Shown piece by piece: positions 9,496 through 18,076 of a stretch of 49,678 nt of DNA. This DNA is from an uncultured Caulobacterales bacterium (GTDB taxonomy: Bacteria > Pseudomonadota > Alphaproteobacteria > Caulobacterales > Caulobacteraceae). Below the pieces are notes generated by a model. The model made no database searches. It was not told the DNA's origin and was given only the letters and a program-made list of their open reading frames with translations. The DNA is taken from NCBI GenBank assembly GCA_903840435.1, contig CAIMFV010000029.1:1-49678 (forward strand), read 5' to 3'. A program made the translations under genes and the position numbers. Position 1 is the first letter of the stretch. The number at the start of each line of letters is the position of its first letter.

Positions 9496-9557
9496 ATCCC
9501 TCTGTTTTCGTTTGTCTTTTCGGAAAAACCGGATCCTACTTTTTCCTGACAAACGCT
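9492..9557. repeat. REP-like palindromic repeat, copy 1
   Basis: A 66-base sequence found again at 34565-34630 with 62 of 66 bases identical. The core at 9509-9555 folds as a long imperfect hairpin: CGTTTGTC pairs with GACAAACG, and GGAAAAA pairs with TTTTTCC around a central GGATCC. It begins over the stop codon of the glycosyltransferase and sits between convergent genes. It may act as a transcript-end structure, or be a dispersed element of the genome. Confidence 0.85.
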
Positions 9558-9562
9558 GGCAC

Positions 9563-10243
9563 CTAGCCGGACTTACCTATCGGCTCAAGCAGATGGCGGG
9601 CCGAGCGATTGAGCACGGCGCCAGCGACCCGACCGCCAGCCTGCTGTAGGCTGGCAACCAGGGCCCGGTCTGAGGCCAGGTCCAACTGGCGGGCATCAAT
9701 CACGGGCAGGTTGGTGTCCATGAAGCGCGCCACGCGCAGAGCGTGCGCTGCGCGGTCGAGCGCAGGCGCATCGACGACAATCCAATCCACCTGGGATCGT
9801 AAGGCCTGCCAATAGGCGTCAGACTTGGCAAACACCACGTCCTGCCCCGGCTCGAGCAGTTCCTGGCGAAAGCGGGTGATCCAAAGTCTCGCGCGACCCA
9901 CGCCGTGTCCGACCAAGAGATCGCTCGCCTGCCACCGCCCTTTTGGCGACAGGTTGAAAAAACAGGAGCCATCCGGCGACGCCCGCACCGCCCGGCCTAG
10001 CGGACCCAGAACATCTTCCTCCGCCGCAAAGGCCCGCAGGTGGTCACTGTCAAACAGATTGAGGTCGACCAGCCAGACCCCACGTGGTGCTATCCGCGCG
10101 GCTGCCACCGCAAAAGCGCGTGCCAAGGTCGAGACCCCATCGCCACGATTTTGGGCGACAAATTGCACGGCCATGCCTTGGCGACCTTGCACCGGTCGCA
10201 GCCGCAGCGCGAGCGCCTCCATTTCAGCGATGAGATCATGCAT
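9563..10243 (-). CDS. hfsB: Wzc/CpsD-type ATPase-like protein with altered P-loop (HfsB-like)
   Basis: A 226-residue cytosolic protein of the bacterial tyrosine kinase/MinD-like fold, as used with co-polymerases in polysaccharide export. The P-loop region is QNRGDGVSTLARAF (residues 31-44); the Walker A lysine is replaced by Val (GDGVST instead of GxGKST). The Walker A-prime/B region appears as VWLVDLNLFD and IVVDAPAL. There is no C-terminal tyrosine cluster, so it is unlikely to be an autokinase. It lies 104 bases downstream of the HfsA-like gene on the same strand, matching the split Wzc arrangement of HfsA plus HfsB in Caulobacter. No strong ribosome site was seen at the ATG, so the start is uncertain. 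Confidence 0.78.
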   Translation of the reverse strand: MHDLIAEMEALALRLRPVQGRQGMAVQFVAQNRGDGVSTLARAFAVAAARIAPRGVWLVDLNLFDSDHLRAFAAEEDVLGPLGRAVRASPDGSCFFNLSPKGRWQASDLLVGHGVGRARLWITRFRQELLEPGQDVVFAKSDAYWQALRSQVDWIVVDAPALDRAAHALRVARFMDTNLPVIDARQLDLASDRALVASLQQAGGRVAGAVLNRSARHLLEPIGKSG

Positions 10244-10347
10244 GGCAGCGAATCAGGACCTGGGGAGTCGCAAGATCCCTAAGGTCGCACGAAAGGCCAT
10301 GCAGGTTCGAGTCTGCCCTTGCACAGGCAATGGCCTCGCCCCTCGGG

Positions 10348-11841
10348 TCAGCCTATTTGGGGTGCGGTCGCGATGATCGGAACCCCTAAGGCCCGCGCGG
10401 CGGCCGCCTGACTGGGATAGCCGCGTCGCGCTGCCAAGCCAAAAAGCCCGTAAAGCAGGGCTGAGGCCAAGGCGAATAACAGCCCGGCTGCGAGGACGAG
10501 CCCCCGAAGGCTCGAGGCCTGAACGGGCGCCGACACCCGCTCGACAATGCGAATATTGTCGTCACCCTTGCCCGCCAGACCTTGCTGGTCGGTCAATTCT
10601 TCTTCCCGAGCGGCGAGTGTGCGCAGATTGGCGGTGAGGATTTCACGCTCCCGTGTCAGGGCGAGAACTTGCGGCTCCAAAACCGCCAAGGATTGGCGCC
10701 TGCCAATCAATTCCTCCAAGGCCCTGGAAATCGCTGCCTGTCGGCTACGTAGGGAGGCGGCCCGAGTGGTTGAGCTATTGCGTTCGCTTTCAAGTGTCTG
10801 CCAGATCGGATTGACGCCAACCCGGCGTGCCCCGCCTGCGATACGATCCGATGAGGCCGCCAGAGCTTCGATGGCGGCGATCTGCATGTCCTTTTCGACC
10901 AGGGGCTGAGCGCCCGGTCGGTAGCGCGACGCGAGTTCCTGTCGCTCGGCACGCAATTGGTTCAGTCGGTCGAGCGCTGTGTGGTCCAGATCGCGATAGA
11001 GACCAATTTCACGCGGCGCATCGTGAGACAGACGCGTGGCCTCGCTCGCTCCGCCTTCCGCCTCGGAAAGCGCCGCCGCGACCGAATATTTTTCTGCCAC
11101 CAACTGGCCATAGCTTGCCGCCAGGGAGGCCTTTTCGGTTTCGATATCGCCGATGTGATTGTCAGCGAGAAAATCGGCATAGGCACGATCCGCCGCCTGC
11201 AGCCGGGTTTCCAGCGCCCGCTTCTGATCCGTCACAGCGCTGGCCTCGCCCCCCGCAAGGATGGTGCGGCGATAGACGACATATTCGTCGAGCAAGGTAT
11301 TGAGCACGAGCGCGGTCAAATGCGGATCCGGATTGGCATAGCTCACCTTGACCACGGAGGTGTCTGGTGCCGTGGCAAATTTCAAGCCGACGTCGAGATC
11401 ATGCACCGCGCCCGACACAAGCACTTCCTTTTCACCCGGAGATGCGGCGTCATAGGCCCGCGCCTTGGCGGGATAGAGTCGCTCATAGCCGATGACACTG
11501 ATGACGCGCCGCTTGAGTGACGCAGACTGTAAGATCTCCATTTCCGACTGGACGATCTGCTCATTCGTGGGCGTCGCACCTCGGGCCGCGTCGCCCACCC
11601 CTGGCTGATAGACATAGGCGTCGCCGAGCCGGATCAGAATGCTGGTATGGGCTTCGAACCTGGGCTGTAATTTTAAGGCAACTCCAAGGGCGACGGCAGA
11701 AATCACAAAAAATATCAATAACATAACAGGTAGTTTGCGACGCAAATGGTCGACAACCTCGGCGGGCCCCAGCAAGGCCAAAGCCGAAATTGAGGCATTC
11801 GAAGGGGAGTGACCCAGAAATTCTGGCTCGCCGAGCGGCAT
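10348..11841 (-). CDS. hfsA: Wzz/Wzc-type polysaccharide co-polymerase (HfsA-like)
   Basis: An inner-membrane chain-length/export protein. A first membrane segment (LPVMLLIFFVISAVALGVAL) is followed by a Wzz-type periplasmic domain (SILIRLGDAYVYQPG, EILQSASLKRRVI), long coiled-coil helices through the middle, and a second membrane segment near the C terminus (GLVLAAGLLFALASALLYG). It has no ATPase domain of its own; that is supplied by the next gene. The start is taken as ATG 11841, with AAGGAA 12 bases upstream, giving 497 residues. A TTG at 11880 would add 13 residues but lacks a ribosome site. It is divergent from the outer-membrane export gene at 11967. Confidence 0.85.
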   Translation of the reverse strand: MPLGEPEFLGHSPSNASISALALLGPAEVVDHLRRKLPVMLLIFFVISAVALGVALKLQPRFEAHTSILIRLGDAYVYQPGVGDAARGATPTNEQIVQSEMEILQSASLKRRVISVIGYERLYPAKARAYDAASPGEKEVLVSGAVHDLDVGLKFATAPDTSVVKVSYANPDPHLTALVLNTLLDEYVVYRRTILAGGEASAVTDQKRALETRLQAADRAYADFLADNHIGDIETEKASLAASYGQLVAEKYSVAAALSEAEGGASEATRLSHDAPREIGLYRDLDHTALDRLNQLRAERQELASRYRPGAQPLVEKDMQIAAIEALAASSDRIAGGARRVGVNPIWQTLESERNSSTTRAASLRSRQAAISRALEELIGRRQSLAVLEPQVLALTREREILTANLRTLAAREEELTDQQGLAGKGDDNIRIVERVSAPVQASSLRGLVLAAGLLFALASALLYGLFGLAARRGYPSQAAAARALGVPIIATAPQIG

Positions 11842-11895
11842 CAGACGCAATGATTCCTTGGCATTCAGTCGAGCCGACAAGGTCCCAATTCGCCA

Positions 11896-11910
11896 TTAAC
11901 CAATCGTTAC
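11896..11910. promoter_or_regulatory. Possible CtrA-type site TTAA-N7-TTAC
   Basis: The sequence ttaaccaatcgttac matches the CtrA consensus TTAA-N7-TTAA with one mismatch. It lies between the divergent HfsA-like and HfsD-like genes, where a cell-cycle regulator would control both. A single near-match can arise by chance. Confidence 0.3.
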
Positions 11911-11966
11911 CCATCCTCAACGACATTAGCCAAATCGTTAATAAACATGACTGGGAAGCGTGCGCC

Positions 11967-12746
11967 GTGCCGTCGTTACGCCTTAGAGGCCCTCTGTGGG
12001 GCGTGATCAGCCTTGTCGCATTGGCTGTGAGCGGCTGCGCGGTCACCCTGCCGGGCGACGCCCCCGCTCTGAATGACAGCTACCCTGCGCGGCAAAATCG
12101 CGCGGGCGGGGAGTTTCCGGAGGTGTCCTACGCCACGTGGCGGGAGGACGAGCCCTCCTATCGTCTGTTTCCCGGCGATCAATTGGACGTGGCGCTGCTC
12201 GCGGCGCCGGAATTGGCGAGAACCGTAACGGTCTTGCCCGACGGACGCATCTCGCTGCCCTATATTGCTCCGGTCATGGTGGCGGACCGCACACCCCAGG
12301 AAGCCGAGGCCATGCTGGCGGCGGCCTTTTCCCCCATACTCCTGCACCCTCAGGTCAGCGTGGTGGTCAAAACCGCAGGGCCGCTCAAGGTCTTTGTCGG
12401 GGGCGAGGTCAAGACGCCGGGCGTCTATGACATGCCAGGCGATATCAATGCCCTGCAAGCCGTTACCATGGCTGGCGGCTTCACCACCGGCGCCAAGCCC
12501 AGCCAGGTGGTGATTTTGCGTCGCGCGTCCAGCGGTGGGGCAATGATGCGCACGGTAGATTTATCGGTGCATCCTGCGCGGCGCGTGGCGCAGGACCTTG
12601 CGCCACTACGGCGCTTTGACGTGGTCTATGTGCCACGCTCGCGGGTCGCGGAGGCGGGCCTCTTCATGCAACAATATGCGCGCGATTTGTTACCGGTTCA
12701 GTTCGGCTATACGGTCAGTTCCCGCACAGCGCTCACGACCCAATAA
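11967..12746 (+). CDS. hfsD: Outer-membrane polysaccharide export lipoprotein (Wza/HfsD-like)
   Basis: Forms the outer-membrane exit pore for a capsule- or holdfast-type polymer. The start is taken as GTG 11967 because it follows GGAAG by 9 bases and gives a clean lipoprotein signal peptide with lipobox VSGC at residues 21-24. A longer reading would put a non-signal-like 59-residue extension in front and would overlap the divergent gene. The mature protein has a Poly_export domain (YRLFPGDQLDVALL, VLPDGRISLPYIAPV) and a following SLBB-type repeat (VFVGGEVKTPGVYDMPG). Length 259 residues, close to known HfsD proteins. It pairs functionally with the HfsA/HfsB-like proteins on the other strand. 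Confidence 0.86.
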   Translation: MPSLRLRGPLWGVISLVALAVSGCAVTLPGDAPALNDSYPARQNRAGGEFPEVSYATWREDEPSYRLFPGDQLDVALLAAPELARTVTVLPDGRISLPYIAPVMVADRTPQEAEAMLAAAFSPILLHPQVSVVVKTAGPLKVFVGGEVKTPGVYDMPGDINALQAVTMAGGFTTGAKPSQVVILRRASSGGAMMRTVDLSVHPARRVAQDLAPLRRFDVVYVPRSRVAEAGLFMQQYARDLLPVQFGYTVSSRTALTTQ

Positions 12747-12767
12747 GGGCTGGCGCGTCGCAAGGAA

Positions 12768-13049
12768 TTAGGCGACCTTTTGCAGCCACTCGCGCGCCGC
12801 ACGCTGCGCATCGGCGACCATTTCCCGGTCCATTTCTGAACTGAGTTCCCGGCGATAGCGCTTAGCTTCCTCTGACCCGCGCATCGCTGCCAGATTAAAC
12901 AGCATGTGGGCGGAAACGAGATCGATAGGCGCCCCGCCCTGACCGGACGAATAGGCAATCGCCATGCGAAACAAATCCTCGCCAGTGGAGGTCGGTTCTG
13001 GCAGGGGAAGGCCGGAAAACCCTTCCGTTGCTCCATATTCAGCTTGCAT
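12768..13049 (-). CDS. Small Sel1-repeat-like protein
   Basis: A 93-residue protein without a signal peptide. The ATG at 13049 follows AGGAG by 8 bases. The core, LFRMAIAYSSGQGGAPIDLV then SAHMLFNLAAMRGSEEA, is one Sel1 (TPR-like) repeat, followed by a charged helix (REMVADAQRAAREWLQ). Short single-Sel1 proteins of this shape are common in alphaproteobacteria, but their function is not known. It is convergent with the export lipoprotein gene, 21 bases away; whether it has anything to do with polysaccharide export is open. Confidence 0.8.
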   Translation of the reverse strand: MQAEYGATEGFSGLPLPEPTSTGEDLFRMAIAYSSGQGGAPIDLVSAHMLFNLAAMRGSEEAKRYRRELSSEMDREMVADAQRAAREWLQKVA

Positions 13050-13655
13050 TTCTTGCACTCCTAAAAGGTGAAATTCGGCGTTCGACCGAATGTTCGTCAA
13101 ACCTATGAGCATAGAGAAATACCAACGCGGTGAATGCATAGTTAATTGGATGAGATATTTTTCTTTTTCTCAATAGTGAACTGTTTATTGCATTTTTTAT
13201 TTGCGTTCATGTTTGATATACACTGAATACGAAAACTATAATCACACGCTATATCGATAACCTATTATAAAGCCGGGCTTAAAATCACGGCGCGATCTAG
13301 CCTTCGAATACGCGTTTAAATTCTGAAGCTTAAGTCATTTTCCGGCTAAGCGGTCGCTGCGGCCGTTAAGAGGATTTTGGGGCGGGAAAGTCGGCGGCGG
13401 CACCATAATATCGACGGCTGTTCTCCCGATCCCAAGCCAGGCCTGCCCGAGTGGCATGTGATCGACGCTGAAAAAATATTTTGCGGGGTCGCAACTCGCC
13501 GGCGTGAAACCCCCTTCCCCTCTCAAGGATCGCGCCCTAGGCTCGAAGTATCGCCGTTGGCAGCCTTTTAAAACGCAACAGACTTCTTCCAAGAGGGAGA
13601 GGTTGAAAAGGACATCGGCGCTCAGACGCGCGGGCTGAATAGGCTCAGAGAGGTT
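13050..13655. other. AT-rich intergenic region upstream of the histidine kinase
   Basis: About 600 bases with no supported gene. Positions roughly 13139-13280 are strikingly AT-rich compared with the rest of the window and contain the promoter candidate at 13213-13242. From 13330 on the composition returns to normal. The open frames there (for example 13377-13571 plus) have no ribosome site or recognisable protein pattern. The region could be a long 5' leader of the kinase gene or hide a small RNA. Confidence 0.5.
13213..13242 (+). promoter_or_regulatory. Sigma-70-like promoter candidate
   Basis: TTGATA at 13213-13218 and a perfect TATAAT at 13237-13242, separated by 18 bases, within an AT-rich stretch. 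It points toward the hybrid kinase but would give a leader of about 400 bases. An AT-rich background raises the chance of accidental matches. Confidence 0.4.
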
Positions 13656-15077
13656 ATGGCTGGCATGTGGAGACAGAAATTCCTCGCCTCTCTCGCCCTT
13701 ATGCCAGTCCTGGTTATAGGCGCCGTCGCTTTTGACTGGCTGATCAACGTCTTTTTTCTGCACAATCCTGGCGGCTTCACCCCATTCGCAACCGTGGCGA
13801 TTACGCTGAGCATTGGCTGGCCGACAGGCTTTGTCTTGATCAGCCAAAGGCTGGATGTCGGGGTGGTGAAGGAGCGTTTGGCGGTTGCGGTCGAAGAAAA
13901 CCGTCGGGCCGCCGTCGAGGCCGAAACCGCCCGCGTCGCCGCCGAAGAAGGCGGTCGGGTCAAGGCGGAATTTCTTGCCAATGTCACCCACGAGCTGAGA
14001 ACGCCTTTGAACGCCATCATTGGCTTTTCGTCGCTCTTGCGAGGGGAAACCAACCTCACCCCCGAAGCCCAACGAAAACTCGCAATCATCTTGGAGGCGG
14101 GACAGACCCTGCTCGCCATTGTCGATGACGTGCTCGATTTTTCGCGGCTGGACTCCGGAAAACTCGAGTTCGACGCCTATCCGTTTGATCCGGTGGAAGA
14201 AGCGCAAGTCTGTCTCGATTTGGTCGAAGAACAAGCGCGCGCCAAGGGCCTTTCGCTCGAGCTCCAGGTCGAAGGGGCCAGAGGCTGGCGGCTCGGCGAC
14301 GGATTGCGCGTTCGGCAAGTGATCCTGAATTTCGTTTCAAACGCCATAAAGTTCACGGCGGCCGGTAGCGTCCTCGTGCGGGTTGTGCAGACTGAGGCAG
14401 ACGCGGGACCGCCATTGCTGAGGATCGAGGTCAAGGATACCGGCATCGGCATACCGCCTGAGCTCCACGAACGCATTTTCTCGCGCTTTAGCCAGGCCGA
14501 TGAGTCGATCTCGCGGCGCTATGGCGGATCGGGCCTTGGCCTGTCCATCTGCAAAGCCATTGTCGAAAACATGGGCGGTGTCTTGGGCGTGGAGAGCGCG
14601 CTCGGGGCAGGCGCGACCTTCTGGTGCGAGCTGCCCTTGCCACTTTCTGAGGAAATGCGTGAGGCCGACATCGTAACTCACGATTTCGCCGATAATCTGG
14701 CCATCCTCATCGTCGATGATAACGCCCTCAACCGCGAGCTCGTCCGGGCCATGCTCAGTCCCTTTACCCGCAGACTTGATGAGGCGAGCGACGGCGTGGA
14801 TGCGGTCGAGCGGGCGGCGCGTTACGCCTATGATTTGATCCTCATGGATGTGCAAATGCCGAACATGGACGGCTTGACGGCGACGCGGATGATCCGGTCC
14901 AAGTCCGTCGCGGCGGGCGGGCGGACGCCGATTGCCGCGATGACAGCAAATGTGCTTCCGCATCAGGTCGCGCAGTGCGTGGCTGCCGGCATGGACAGCC
15001 ATATTGGCAAACCCATCAAGCCGCATGAACTCTTAGAGACCCTGCGCCTCTTGGTGGCGCGGTCGAGCGCGGCGTGA
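13656..15077 (+). CDS. Hybrid histidine kinase with C-terminal receiver domain
   Basis: A membrane sensor kinase of 473 residues. Two membrane segments (about residues 9-33 and 44-63) are joined by only a short periplasmic loop, so there is no sizeable extracellular sensor. A coiled coil (about 70-105) leads to the HisKA domain with the H-box THELRTPLNAI (His112). The ATPase domain carries N-box FVSNAIKF, G1 KDTGIGIP and G2 GGSGLGLSI. The receiver has VDD, phospho-acceptor Asp398 (LMDVQMPNMDG) and the Lys of GKP. Phosphate must pass on through an unlinked HPt protein. The ATG at 13656 follows AGAGAGG closely; the ATG at 13665 is an equally plausible start. Confidence 0.92.
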   Translation: MAGMWRQKFLASLALMPVLVIGAVAFDWLINVFFLHNPGGFTPFATVAITLSIGWPTGFVLISQRLDVGVVKERLAVAVEENRRAAVEAETARVAAEEGGRVKAEFLANVTHELRTPLNAIIGFSSLLRGETNLTPEAQRKLAIILEAGQTLLAIVDDVLDFSRLDSGKLEFDAYPFDPVEEAQVCLDLVEEQARAKGLSLELQVEGARGWRLGDGLRVRQVILNFVSNAIKFTAAGSVLVRVVQTEADAGPPLLRIEVKDTGIGIPPELHERIFSRFSQADESISRRYGGSGLGLSICKAIVENMGGVLGVESALGAGATFWCELPLPLSEEMREADIVTHDFADNLAILIVDDNALNRELVRAMLSPFTRRLDEASDGVDAVERAARYAYDLILMDVQMPNMDGLTATRMIRSKSVAAGGRTPIAAMTANVLPHQVAQCVAAGMDSHIGKPIKPHELLETLRLLVARSSAA

Positions 15078-15119
15078 GCCCGACAGCCCCGCTAAATTCG
15101 ATCTAAGTGGCGCGATGGC

Positions 15120-16163
15120 CTAAGCGGCCCAATCCAGCACAACCTTGCCAGACTGGCCCGAAAGGCCCGCGGCAAATCCGGCCTCAAATTCGGCCATTTG
15201 CAGGCGATGGGTGATGAGCGGCGTCAGATCGAGGCCGCCTCGGATCAAGCCAAACATTTTGCGCCAGGTCTCAAACATCTCGCGGCCATAGACACCGCGC
15301 ACGGTCAGCGCCTTCATAATCACAGTCGACCAGTTGACCTCCATCGGCTGGGACGGCAGGCCTAAAAGCGCAATCCCGCCGCCCATCCCCAGGACGTCTA
15401 GGGCTTGCGCAATGGCGGGCGCGGCGCCCGACATTTCGAGGGCAACGCTAAAGCCAGACGGGATACCCTCCTGCGCCATGACGTCGCGCAAATCTTCGGT
15501 CGCCACATTGACCGGCCGAACATCGGCAAGCTGGGTCGCTAAGTCGAGGCGGTAGGGGTTTTGATCGGTGATGACGACGGTGCGTGCACCCGCTCGGCGG
15601 GCAACAGCAGCCGCCATAATGCCAATCGGACCGGCCCCCGTCACCAAGACGTCTTCACCCATCAGATCAAATTGCTGGGCTGTGTGCACGGCATTGCCAA
15701 AAGGATCGAGCAGCGCGCCCACCTCGTCACTGACCTCGTCGGGCAAGGGCACGACATTGAAGGCGGGAATGGCGAGGTAATCGGCAAATGCCCCTTGCCG
15801 ATTGACTCCGACCCCTTGGGTTTCCGGATCGAGGTGGAACCTTCCGGCGCGGCTGGCGGCAGAGTGCGGATTGACGATATGCCCCTCGCCCGAGACCCTC
15901 TGACCAACCTTCAACGGGCGGGACACAGACCGGCCGAGCGCCACGATTTCGCCGGCAAATTCATGCCCGACAATCATGGGAGTCGGAATGGTCTTCGCCG
16001 CCCAGTCATCCCATTTGTAGATGTGCAGATCAGTGCCGCAGATGGCGGTCTTTTTGACCCGGATCAGCACATCATCGTCGCCGAGACCTGGCACTTCGGC
16101 GTCCACCCGCCAGATCCCGACCTCTGGCTTCAGCTTCGACAGGCCACGCATCGGAGCGCTCAT
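15120..16163 (-). CDS. tdh: L-threonine 3-dehydrogenase
   Basis: Oxidises L-threonine to 2-amino-3-ketobutyrate with NAD+; zinc-dependent medium-chain dehydrogenase of 347 residues. Catalytic-zinc features are Cys42 in [12 protein letters not shown] and His67-Glu68 in GHEFAGE. The Rossmann motif is [20 protein letters not shown], and YGREMFETW is characteristic of Tdh. Unusually, the four cysteines of the structural zinc loop are absent: the equivalent residues are Asn98, Ser101, Ser104 and Asp112. The start overlaps the kbl stop (ATGA), so the product of this enzyme's partner is made from the same message. Identity is firm from overall similarity and from the kbl neighbour. Confidence 0.95.
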   Translation of the reverse strand: MSAPMRGLSKLKPEVGIWRVDAEVPGLGDDDVLIRVKKTAICGTDLHIYKWDDWAAKTIPTPMIVGHEFAGEIVALGRSVSRPLKVGQRVSGEGHIVNPHSAASRAGRFHLDPETQGVGVNRQGAFADYLAIPAFNVVPLPDEVSDEVGALLDPFGNAVHTAQQFDLMGEDVLVTGAGPIGIMAAAVARRAGARTVVITDQNPYRLDLATQLADVRPVNVATEDLRDVMAQEGIPSGFSVALEMSGAAPAIAQALDVLGMGGGIALLGLPSQPMEVNWSTVIMKALTVRGVYGREMFETWRKMFGLIRGGLDLTPLITHRLQMAEFEAGFAAGLSGQSGKVVLDWAA

Positions 16164-17386
16164 TGCGGCTGGCTTTCGGCAAGGGCGTCTCGGACGCGGA
16201 CAAAGGCAGAGATGGCGGCGTCAATATCGGCTTGGCTATGGGCAGCCGAAAGCTGCGTCCGGATACGCGCCTCGCCTCTTGGCACCACCGGAAAAGAAAA
16301 GCCGGTGACGAAGACGCCCTCATCCAACAGGTTGGCGGCAAAGGTTTGGGCAAGACGGGCATCGCCCAGCATCACCGGAATGATGGGCGTCGGTCCGGGC
16401 TTCAGATCAAAGCCCGCCGCTTCCATACCGGAGCGGAAACGCGCCGCATGGGATTTCAGGGTTTGGCGCATCTGCTCGCCTTCTGGCGCGCGCACAATGC
16501 GGATGGCCTCAAGCGCCGCCCCACAGATGGAGGGGGCGAGCGCGTTGGAGAAAAGATAGGGCCGGGCCTTTTGACGCAACAGCGCAATCACCTGCGCATC
16601 GGCGCAAATAAAGCCACCCATGCCGCCACCGAGGGTCTTGCCATAGGTGCCTGTCAGAATATCGATGCGAACCTCTGCGCCGTGGACTGACCGAGAGCCA
16701 AGCCCCTCTGGGCCCAAATGACCCGACGCATGACAGTCATCGACCATGATCAGCGCGTCATACTGGTCAGCCAGCCGGGTAATTTCGGGCAGCTTGGCCA
16801 AATAGCCGTCCATCGAAAAAACGCCATCGGTGACAATCAAGATCGTGCGGGACCCGGCGGCGCGGGCCGCTTTGAGTTGCGCTTCCAAATCCGCCATATC
16901 GGAATTGGCAAAGCGGTAGCGCTTGGCCCGACAGAGGCGCACGCCATCAATGATCGAGGCGTGGTTGAGACTGTCTGAGACAATGGCGTCTGCCTCGTCG
17001 AGCAAGGGTTCAAAAACCGCACCATTGGCGTCAAAACAGGCGGCGAACAGGATGCAGTCACCAAAGCCGAGCCAGGCCGCAGTCTCAGCCTCCAACTCCT
17101 TATGCAAGGATTGGGTTCCGCAGATGAAGCGGACCGAGGCGAGCCCCGCGCCAAATCGTGCCGATGCCTCTGCCGCCGCCGCCACCAAGCGCGGGTCGCC
17201 CGCCAGGCCCAAATAGTTATTGGCGCAGAAATTCAGGGCCGACCGCTTGGCGCCGGAAGCCGTTTCGACCTCGATCCGCGCCCCCTGCGGCGAAACAATC
17301 ACCCGCTCTGGCTTGGTCAAGCCTTGCGCATCAATCTCACCCAAGGTCGCGCTGACGCGATGGAGAAAATCCAGACGCTCGCCCAT
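16160..17386 (-). CDS. kbl: Glycine C-acetyltransferase (2-amino-3-ketobutyrate CoA ligase)
   Basis: PLP enzyme converting 2-amino-3-ketobutyrate and CoA to glycine and acetyl-CoA, the second step of threonine breakdown. 408 residues, alpha-oxoamine synthase family. Visible motifs are [45 protein letters not shown] and the Schiff-base Lys in [15 protein letters not shown]. The ATG at 17386 is chosen because GGAGG lies 5 bases upstream; the frame is open 14 codons further but without a ribosome site. It comes before tdh with a 4-base overlap. A palindrome at 17458-17473, about 72 bases upstream, is a likely operator. Confidence 0.95.
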   Translation of the reverse strand: MGERLDFLHRVSATLGEIDAQGLTKPERVIVSPQGARIEVETASGAKRSALNFCANNYLGLAGDPRLVAAAAEASARFGAGLASVRFICGTQSLHKELEAETAAWLGFGDCILFAACFDANGAVFEPLLDEADAIVSDSLNHASIIDGVRLCRAKRYRFANSDMADLEAQLKAARAAGSRTILIVTDGVFSMDGYLAKLPEITRLADQYDALIMVDDCHASGHLGPEGLGSRSVHGAEVRIDILTGTYGKTLGGGMGGFICADAQVIALLRQKARPYLFSNALAPSICGAALEAIRIVRAPEGEQMRQTLKSHAARFRSGMEAAGFDLKPGPTPIIPVMLGDARLAQTFAANLLDEGVFVTGFSFPVVPRGEARIRTQLSAAHSQADIDAAISAFVRVRDALAESQPQ

Positions 17387-17457
17387 CAAATCCTCCAAAT
17401 GCACAAGACCCATGTCGCAAAGGCGCAAGCCTAACGATCCATGATCAAGGATGTTTG

Positions 17458-17473
17458 ATCCAATATATCGGAA
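17458..17473. promoter_or_regulatory. Putative operator for the XRE-cupin regulator, upstream of kbl
   Basis: The sequence atccaatatatcggaa differs at 2 of 16 positions from the perfect palindrome at 18077-18092 in front of the regulator gene. It lies between the regulator stop and the kbl start, where a repressor or activator of kbl-tdh would bind. The role is inferred. Confidence 0.6.
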
Positions 17474-17485
17474 AGTTGGTGAAGC

Positions 17486-18046
17486 TCAAGACTCGACGAC
17501 CAGAAAGGCGCGGGTGCGACCGGGATGGATGTTTCTCAGCCCATGACGGACATCGGCCGGGTAACGGGCCACGCCGCCCTCCGTCACCTCAGCGCGGGTG
17601 TCGCCCGACGAGGCCTCCAGAGCGCCGGTAATCACCGTAATATGCTCCATCGCCCCCCGCGCATGGGGTTCAGACATCAGAGCGCCACCGGGCTCGAGCA
17701 AGATCTCGTACCACTCAGTCCGCCCAGCAGATTGTGCCGGACTGAGGATCCTAAGGGTGCACTTTTGATCTTCCGACCTGATTTCGGGAATAAAATGCGC
17801 CCCTGTCACCAAGATGGAGGGTTGGGATTGACTGGATTGGCCGCCGAGCAGGTCCGAAATATCAATGCCCAAGGCGCGGGTCAGATTCCACAGGGTGGCG
17901 AAGGTCGGATTGGCTTGGCCGCGCTCAATCTGGCTGAGCATCGAACGCGACACCCCCGACAGAACCGCCAACTGCTCAAGCGTCAACCGGCGCGATTTGC
18001 GCAAGGCCTGGATTTGCGGCCCAAGCGGGGGAGCGTCTTCCGACAT
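17486..18046 (-). CDS. XRE-family regulator with C-terminal cupin domain
   Basis: A 186-residue regulator. The N-terminal helix-turn-helix covers about residues 10-65 (LRKSRRLTLEQLAVLSG then VSRSMLSQIERGQANPTFAT). A C-terminal cupin domain (EWYEILLEPGGALMSEPHAR, EHITVITGALEA, VARYPADVRHGLRN) would bind a small ligand. The start is set at ATG 18046; the longer TTG reading at 18082 would run through the palindrome at 18077-18092 and has no ribosome site. Its position between kbl-tdh and sdaA, with matching palindromes on both sides, suggests it controls serine/threonine breakdown and itself. The ligand is not visible; an amino acid is a reasonable guess. Confidence 0.88.
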   Translation of the reverse strand: MSEDAPPLGPQIQALRKSRRLTLEQLAVLSGVSRSMLSQIERGQANPTFATLWNLTRALGIDISDLLGGQSSQSQPSILVTGAHFIPEIRSEDQKCTLRILSPAQSAGRTEWYEILLEPGGALMSEPHARGAMEHITVITGALEASSGDTRAEVTEGGVARYPADVRHGLRNIHPGRTRAFLVVES

Positions 18047-18076
18047 ATGGCACGGCTCGGTAAACAACGACAGGCG

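Noticed and set aside
11790-11966. Longer N terminus for the export lipoprotein
   Set aside because: It would hide the lipoprotein signal inside the chain and overlap the divergent HfsA-like gene.
13377-13571. 64-codon open frame upstream of the histidine kinase
   Set aside because: No ribosome site, no hydrophobic or domain pattern and biased towards random G+C-rich composition.
13335-14318. 327-codon open frame on the minus strand
   Set aside because: It lies antisense to the histidine kinase and its leader, has no ribosome site and no protein-family pattern; long antisense frames are common in G+C-rich DNA.
15561-16559. 332-codon open frame on the plus strand
   Set aside because: Antisense shadow across tdh and kbl, both of which are firmly identified.
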